Source: Phoronis australis (taxonomy: Eukaryota; Phoronida; Phoronidae). Taken from it: 41,230 bases of DNA. Within the stretch, counting starts at the first letter, position 1. Each line of letters starts with the position of its first letter. Positions 22,601 through 31,600 of the stretch are shown piece by piece. Made by a program: the position numbers and the translations under genes. The stretch spans positions 393,026 through 434,255 of the forward strand of contig NMRA01000382.1 of the NCBI GenBank assembly GCA_002633005.1, read 5' to 3'. The notes beneath the pieces were generated by a model that saw nothing but the letters and a program-made list of their open reading frames with translations, had not been told where the DNA came from and ran no database searches.

Positions 22601-25600
22601 GCACCGACATGTGGCCACTTGACACGAAGATTTCTGCCAGCACACCGACGAAGTGTCCAGGTGGGGCTCAAAAGCTAGGTCCTTCAATACAACCAGGTGG
22701 CCAATAAGTAAGCTACTTTAATCCCTCTCTGTGTGCTTGTTCCAACTGAACAGTATGTCCTTTTTACCAGGAAGTGTCAAGCGTGCGTTTTACGATACCT
22801 TGAGAATGACAACGCTCAAGTGAAAAAAGAATTTGTTTTGGATGGTCCTCACAACGTCACGTCGTACCATTGTTCTCGACGAATAACCACTACTTGTGAG
22901 CAATCTTGCAACGCCACTCTGTTGTCTCCTAGCAACCATGAGTACTTTGGTAACACATTCGTTAACGCGGTTTCTGCTCAAAGAGTCTGCAGAAAGGTTG
23001 GACGATCGATACCCAGCCCTGGGTTACGTGTTGAAGTAAATTACGATGTGGGGGACAACAAGTATCACTATTTCCAGGTGCCTGGTGGGAATGTATGCTG
23101 TGGGTAAGTATACAGTGTACCTACAAAAATAGTAGGCAAACGTGCCATCACCAGAGCATGAATCGTCAAATAGTTGAAGTCTTTTATAGGTCGAATCTCA
23201 ATGTTTTTTAAACGACTTGAACGATTCAGCTGGATTTTTGTGCAGCGTTTCTAGGCTTCAATTCTTTCTGTTACCAACTGCAGTTAGGTTGTTACTACAT
23301 GTAAATTATATATCTCATTGCCCGCATTTCGTTTCACATGTACTTTTGTCTCTTCAACAGTTATTTTGTCGGTCTTATTCTTTGATTTTTGGTTGACTTA
23401 CTGCATTCTTAGAAGGATATACTAAAATGTAGAGAGAGTAAAATTATAAAGTTCGGGAGAAATTAAATGTTAAAATTCAGCAGCAATCGTTTTAAAAACC
23501 TAAAAAGACTTGGATTTGCAAATGACTTTCTTTGGAGAACGAAGTTTTGGTCGCAACTACAAAATGAGAGCTTTTTTGGGCATGAAATTTACTTTGGTGT
23601 CACAGTGCTCTGTGGGAATCCTGATGCTTGGAAATGGTCGTCTGGCAGGTTCGCTTTGATGGGTGTGGTCAGGGGAGCCAAGAGAATGACACTCAAAAAT
23701 TGAGCTAGATCAACTTTTCTCGAAACCACTTCAAACTGCCTTGGATACCTACTGCGAAATTCACTGTATCAAAATTGGTCACTGCCAGACAACTGAAGTG
23801 GTGGGAATTATCAGCCAGACGGTTTTAAAAAAGGTAAAAAAATGAGCTATATCAATTCAGGAGGTAACCGCATGAAACCAGTTGCGAAATATTCACCGAG
23901 AGCCCAGGTATCACGAATGAACACTGCCAGACAAATCTAGTGGTGGGTTAGCCCCGCCAGACACGCCAGATACCCGAGTTAACCCACCAGGTATCCGTTT
24001 GAAACCCATTGCACGATGTTCAGCATCACTCTACATTGCACAAATGTTAGATGCCAGATAAATTCAATAGTGGAGGCCCCTGCCGGGCGATTATAAAAAA
24101 GGGTTAGAAATTGAGCTAGGTTAACCCAAGAGTTAACCGCATGAATCCAGTTGTAAAATATTCGCTGGGAGTTCAGGTATCAAGAACAATTACTGCCAGA
24201 CAGATCTAGTGGTGGGTCATCCTCGCCAGACACGCCCAAGTACACTATACCTGAGTTGAGCTAGATCTACCCAACATGTAACCATTTGAAACCAATTGCC
24301 CAATGTTCAGCATCACTGCACATGGCACAAGAGTAAGATGCAAGACAATTTCAGTGGTGGGTTTTCCCTGCCCGACGACTATAGAAAGAGCTAAAATTTG
24401 AAGTAAATCAACCCAAGAGGTAACCGCATCACACCAGTTGCAAAATATTCTCTGGAAGCCCAAGTATCATTAATAAACATTGCGAGACAAGTCTAGAGGT
24501 GGATTAGCCCTGCCACTCACGATCAAATATCTGAGTTGGGCCAGATTTACCCGCCAGGTAACTGTTTGAAACCTTTTTACATAATGTCGAGCAACATTCT
24601 GCGTGCAACAAAACGTACTTTACAGACATTTCCAGTGGTGGGGCAGTAGCATCCACAGATTTGGTCGATGCAGTGGCGACTTTTTGTTGGACTCCCCTAT
24701 CGCATTTCTCAAACGCATATATCCTATTCAGGCCCGTTGCCAACATTCAAAAAGGTTGAAAACACCTCTGCGTCACCTGATATGCGTTCGTATGGTCGTG
24801 TTAGATTACATGGAAACTATCAAAGCTGTAATGTAGATAAAACATTCTTTTCGTGTTGCGACCTACTTATTCGCATTCAAAGGGAATAACAAGTCGTTAT
24901 AGTTTTAGTTAGATTGAGAATCATTTCATTTGCAAATATCCCGGCAATGGAACTGTTCGCTTTTTGCCTTCATAGTGAATATAAAACACATTCAAATTAT
25001 TCATAGATTTTGTATATCGTGCTCAGTCATCGTGGCGACGGCCCCGGGCATCCACATTGGAGGATGGGGTATCCAACCACACTTTTTTGAAAATAGTGAC
25101 GGATTTCAGTTGAACTTAATAAATATTGTATAGTTTATGTTTCACCTTTTTACTTTTGTCATTAATAGTACTGCCCCGTAGCGAAAGGGGGCGGGGTTCT
25201 GGGGGTTCGATCAAACTTTTCCCCGCCCCGGCCTATTGGTTAAAGATAGGATATAAATGGACAACAAGAACTTCATCTACTGGTGCTACTAACTACAATA
25301 ATAACTAAGTTAGTAATAATTTTGAATTTGCTTCTGATTAAAAGCGCTTCACGTGGCATCGGGCCTTACTCGGCTAACTTCGCCCGAGTGCCGCTGTTTG
25401 TGTAGATGACAGTATCGTGCATATGATAAGAGGAGGCTTTATGTTATTCATAAACCACGCGCGTGGTAGCTACACCAAAGTGAAACAAGGGAGTGTCTAG
25501 CCCTACGGCCTAAATAAGGTACATGTATATAGCGAAGAGAGAGTTCCCCAAAAGAGTGCTGTGTGAATGCCTTAAAGGAGCAGGCCACCCAAAAAACAAC

Positions 25601-28600
25601 CGAATTTGTATCAATTTAGATCGAGTAGCTCTACTCCATAACGACACGTACGGTTGCGTTACCTGACACCTGACGGCAGACGGAGGTGTTGAAATTATCC
25701 AATGACGTCATAGGTTTCACACGCAGTCTGTTCAGCAGTTCACAACACGGGTTACTGGTGTCAGCTTATCGCTTGAAGTCATCGTTTAACACCAATAAAT
25801 CATCAAACTTCGATGCAAAACCCTTAAAAATACACCGAGTTCTTATAAAAACGTGTTGTTTTATTTCGCTCTTACGGATTTGTTCGTATTTGGACACACC
25901 GTAGCCTACAAAGTTCGGCAGGCCAATAAGGTCCGTAGCAGGAGTTTGGGGTCTGTTCGGAGATAATTTCGAAGTATTTTTCGTGAGATACAGACAGGAG
26001 AACCTAGATCTATGTTGTTTAGACTAATGATATTTTGAGTTCTAAACACAAAACGCTTGTCATCCTGGCTAGTGGCTCGGAGCCCGATCAAGCCCGTCGC
26101 GGCCGGCCGGATTGACTTCATCATTGTTATCCCGGCCAGTGGCTCGGAAACTGATCAGACATTACGAGCATAAACCAGCCAAAGTTCAGTGGAAACTAAA
26201 CTTCGAGTCAAGAAAATATTATACTAGTGAGCCAAAGTAATGTGCACTTGATTATGTTAGTGAATTAGCCACGAAACTGCAAATCTACTTACTCTTCGGG
26301 GGCCGCGAATTCACTCGGGTTCCGCTTTGGCCACAGCACCGTCTGGGCAGAAGTTGTACATTGACAATCATTATTTGAGTAATGTAAACGTAAATAAAGA
26401 TTCCCCTAACACCTAGCCGTGGGATGGAAATCGAGTTGTTTCACAACAATTTCTACCAGCAAACACTAAATTAGCATGAGCTCACACGGCCGCGGTGTCC
26501 CGTCAATTCGTTTTATTGCACCTAAAGCCGGTAATGCAGTGATTTATTTATTGCTGGCTTTTCAAATCATTTGCACTCACAAACACTCCAAAGGCATTAC
26601 AAACTGCATCTAATGAGACAGACTTTGTTTCAATTGGTTAGGGTGAGAAGGCATTTTGAAACCAACGCTTAGTACTAAACGCCAACATGGCAACTCGCAA
26701 TCCCGACTTAGGACGAGCTAGAGCTCATCAGTCACGACTTCGCAGCTGGACCGTTAAGTTTTACAGGCTATCAATTCGAACAGGAATACAGTGATGAAGA
26801 AATACTAGAGAGGCACCGTGAACAAGCTCAGACAACGGAACATGGAGTTATTTGGTAAGCCGGCATTCGTCACTGAGGCACTGTCGACGTTTGCATGCCA
26901 CAGACACGGAGATGTTTCACGGCCTCATACTTGCTATTTACAGCGTACATTTCATTCTTCACTACCATGAGCCACTCCTTAAGCATTTCGGACTCTCGAG
27001 GAAGTAAAAAAAAACGATATACCCGCTTTCCTCGCAGCTGCCTAGTTCGGACAAGCGGGAACGATGCACCGCAACATAGCGGCATTCACTCTGCATATGA
27101 ACCACTGACGTCGCTAGCGTCGTTTCTCACCTTCCTCACAGGTTAACGCGACACCTCTTGGCAAGGTAAGTTCGACCGTATGCGAGGCGATGTGGATATA
27201 GACCGATTAAGACGGCAAAAAAGACTAAGTTAAATCGGGTGGCATTCGCCTTTAAACTCAGCCAAGAAACAAAACAGCAGATTCTGCTATTTTGGTTTAA
27301 TTGCTAGCATAGTACGGTAGAAGTGCAGGCAGTTTCAAATTTTGAATCGAAAGTTATCGTCAAATGCAAATATGTTGTTCATCCAGTGTCCACTTTGATT
27401 GTAAATAGTCCTTTTGCGAGTATATTACAATAACGCGAGACTATGTGACGTCACCGGATGTGGGGCAAAAGCTTGTCGTTTGCCATTTGCCCGATACGGT
27501 AGCAGAGTGTATTCTGCTGTTTACTTCGAGTTTTTATCTTTTAGTGTGAAAAATGCCACTACACTATGTTCCATCGCGTTCTGTACTAATTTCGTCCGCG
27601 TGTATTTCAAACGGGTGGTAGGCGAAATCCGCACACTGATTAAGTTTTCACCTCGTCAAAAATACATTCTACACACCTAAAATTATCACCTAAAAAGTCC
27701 CTTACTTTCTTCAGTGATCCTTTTTGCTTCCGAACATATCTTCGATGAAGCATAGCTAGGGGAATGCAGGTGACTTTGGTGAAGAATTCCAACTCCACTT
27801 TTGGTTAGGGCGCGATATCCACAAAGTATTTCAACTGAGTCAAGAGAGTATGAGGCAAAGGCAAGCGCGAGACCGAGCGAAGCGCGGGACCTGGCGCGTT
27901 ACACTTGTACATTAGCCTCGGAAAACATCAAGTGAACTTTTTAAGATTCTTGTCCCTTGGACTTTTAGTTCGACAACAGGCGAGATTTCGCGTAATTTCC
28001 TCAAAATGGCGTCCGTTGAGAGAAACTCGAGCGAACTGCGAGGTTTTCATGGATATGTTCAAGTTATTTGCGGACTAAATTGTATCAAGAGTCAGGGTAT
28101 GTGCTAATTATAATTCCATGTGCACATATGCATGTTTCAATTGATTTTATTTGCTGTATTTTAAAATGAGTAACTTTGTATGGGATATACTATCGAGCCT
28201 GTATGCCTGCGTCATTCAAGCCTAGACCGGGTCGTTCAGTCCGTTCACAACTTCGCACAGCATAATAAGTTCACATTTTCTTCGTCCATTCACAGTTTTT
28301 CAACGATCCATCTACCATCCCTTAAATCGTGTTAACGTTTTAAGCTTAAAATTCACCATAAGAACTCCGGTAAGATTTCGCGTGTGTAGCAAAGACTGGG
28401 CAAAACAAAAACAATATGGCGGNTCCGGTGACGTCACATTGACTAACTGGAAACGGGCAAGTGAGCTATTGGTGGATTGACATCCATGCGTGTACACGTG
28501 TAAGCGTTTCCGTTCACCTTACGCTTACGGGCAGTTCGCTGTAGGCAGTCCTCCGTCGTGCTCAAAAACCAGACCTTCAACTACCGTGTTTTCTTGCACT

Positions 28601-31600
28601 GAGAATACCCCGTCGAGCATTTTTGCGTTATGATGGAAAAGTAGGTCTAGACCTCAAATTTGGTCAATGAAAATCTTCTCTAGGCAATCAATGTCAATGG
28701 TGCACAAACCTGCAGACTTCATACGAGCTACGAACTTGATGGAAAAAGATATCCAAATTTCCATGTCACTATGACGAAAGTTCAACACTCCGAAGGTCCA
28801 GTAGGCCTACTCCGAATGTCCATTACTCCGAATGTTCGTTACATTCGAAAATTCACTACTTTGATTTTCCACTATTCCAAAACCAGGGCCCGGTCTCTAA
28901 TCTTTGTACTCGAAATTATTTTTGGCAATTTCTCTGCCCCTTTTGTGCGAACTCAAGATTAGTGGTTATCAGACCGTGCTCGAATAATTATAGTTTATGC
29001 ATACATGTACATGAGTTTCTAGTCAAGTTTAGACTTAAAGACCCTTACATTCGTTAAACAAACTCGAGTAAAAACTCGAAATTTCGAGTTCAAATTTAAA
29101 CTTTTAGCTTTAATGCTGCATTTATCAAATGCAAACTAGGATTAATAAATCCACGTAAGCCATTATATACTTGAGCATGAAATAAATATAGGTTATACAA
29201 CGTACGTGTTTGTACCAGTGGTTATTATATCTCGATTCGTGATATGCAAAAGTATTTGAACGAGAGCGAATTATCCTATACGGTCCATATCCATATAGCT
29301 TCGCATACGGTCGACCTTACCTTGCCGAGAGGTGTCGCATTAACCTGTGAGGAAGGTGAGAAACGACGCAACGACGTCAGTGGTTCATTTGCAGAGTGAA
29401 TGCCGCTATGTTGTGGTGCATCGTTCATGCTTGTCCGAACTATGCAACTGTGAGGAAAGCAGGTACAACCTTTTTCGATTTCCTCGAGAGTCCGAAATGC
29501 TTAGTAACTGGCTCGCGGTAGTGAAGAATGAAAAATAAGCTGTTAATAGCACGTATGAGGCCGTGAAACATCTCCGTGTCTGTGGCTGGCAGTCGTAGAC
29601 AGTGAGTCTGACGAATGCCGGCTTACAAAGAACTATCCATATTTGCGGAGTCTTCGTCGGATGAACTCTCGTCTAGAAGTCGGGATTCTATAGACGTTCT
29701 GCGTTCTGTTTCAAAATGAAATATTCTCGCCCTAACCTATGGTTATATAGAACTCAAACAAAGTCTGTCTCATTAGATACAACTTGTAATTTCTTTGGAG
29801 TATTCGTGAGTGCAAATGTTTTGAAAAGCCATCAATGAATGAACCGCTACGTTACCAGCTTCAGATGCAGTAAAGGTAATAGCTCAGGGGCGATAGTTTA
29901 TCCCCATAAAAAGTTACTCACTTCAAAATACAGCAAATAAAATCAAATGAAACATGCATATGCGCACATGGAGTTATAATTAATTAACACATACCCTGAC
30001 TCATATAACTTGAACCTATCCATGAAAACCTCGCGGTTTGCTCAAGTTTCTCTCACAGGGCGCCATTTAAGGAAGTTACGTGAAATCACGAACAATAAGT
30101 CCAAGGAACACAAATCTTACAAATTCGCTTGATATGTTCTCATGTTATTTTGCAAGTGTCACGCGCCAGGTCTCGCGCTTCACTCAGTCTCGCGCTAGCC
30201 TTTGCCTCATACTCACCTGACCAGTTGAACTACTTTGTGGTTATCGCGCGCGCGGTTTAAGTTAACAGTAACCACAATGTGGAGTTGGAATTCTTCGTCA
30301 AAGTCACCTGGATTCCCGTAGCTCTGCTTCATCGAAGATATGTTTAGAAGCAGAAACGACCACTGGAGAAAGTAAGCGCCTTTTTAGGTGATAATTTTAG
30401 ATGTAGAATGTATTTTTGACGTCGTGAAAACTTAATCAGTGAGCGGATTTCGCATATCGCCCGTTTAAAATACTCGAAACGAAATTAGTACAAAACGCGA
30501 TACAACGTATTGTAGTGCGAATCTGAATTTCATTTGCCCTAACAGCAATGCTTGTTTGGCGGTGTGTCCAAATACCAATAAATCCGTAACAGCGAATTAA
30601 AACAACGCGTTTTTATAAGAAATCGGTGTATTTTTGAGGGTTTCACATCGAAGTTTGATGATTTATTGGTGTTAAACGATGAATTCAAGTGGTAAGCTGA
30701 CCTGGAAAATATCGTCTGCTAAAGTAGGTAGCCACTAGTGACTGAGTATAATGATCAGGTCAAAAGATCCTTAAGTTATATCATAACCTTCGAATTGCCA
30801 ATACAACCGTGTAATAACTATATTAGGCGGGAACCGAAGACGGTTTCGAACCCGGGCCGCAAGAGTTTCGAGCCGTCGACTTCACCACTACACCAACCAG
30901 TAGCTGACGTCATCGAACGTGAAAATCGAATACTTAAATGAGCACGCTCAAAAATCGCAGTTCAGCAAAGGGCATTGTACCGACATTTATAGGCTATGAC
31001 AAATAAGACGCATACTTTCCATAACAACGATATTTTAGTTCAGTGAAAATTTTCTCTCATGTTCTCTCACTTAAAATTCACCGATCTCCATTTTGAATGT
31101 GGATATCGTGCCGCCAGGATCCTTTGGCTTGAGCATTATACTCAGTTGCCAGTAGTAACCTACTTTAGCAGACGATTTTTCCCGGTCGAAGCTTGGCGTG
31201 ATAAAATGTGTAGTGAGCTATAATAGTTGCTAAACCTTAATTTATAGATTCATTCTATTTCTACATGTATTTTGTTTAAATTTTCAGTTGAGTTTGATTA
31301 AAAGCATTATTTGACAAAAATAGCTCAGGTTTTCATAAAAGGTCACGACCTCCGACCCCTGGCCTATGACAGAGGTAGTTACAAAGCCGAGGCGAGTCGA
31401 GAAAGGTCGATCGATTCATTGCAATGTTTCTCGTTCAGTATGTGGTATAAATAAATTATTACATGTTCTCAATCGTTGTCCCCCTTTTCTAGAGCCCTCG
31501 GGCTCTAGAATACGGAGGATAATGACTTCGCCATGTAATAATCTTTATATAATTGTATCAAGTATACCTTGATGTGCCAAATAATTTATTGGAACTAAAC

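Larger units (their letters stand above)
29281..30698 (+). mobile_element. TTAA/THAP transposon copy 3, broken and mosaic
   Basis: 29281-29880 aligns with 475-1160 of copy 1 (CTTGCCGAGAGGTGTCGC, AAGTCTGTCTCATTAGATAC), and 30550-30698 aligns with about 1800-1930 of copy 1 (AACGATGAATTCAAG). The intervening part of copy 1 is replaced by a 650 bp unrelated repeat. The left terminus is lost or decayed and the right end stops at the border of the 30699 element. Same orientation as copy 1. Confidence 0.72.

Noticed and set aside
22423-22707. 94-codon plus-strand frame with five cysteines just before exon 8
   Set aside because: The cysteine spacing does not match either domain type, a stop abuts the only donor-like site, and the phase 2 frame is closed.
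23715-24660. CRISPR-like array
   Set aside because: Units are 140 bp, diverged throughout and without unique spacers; the context is an animal intron.
30840-30905. Functional tRNA gene
   Set aside because: The B box is perfect but T-stem and acceptor pairing fail, and it lies inside a mobile element.
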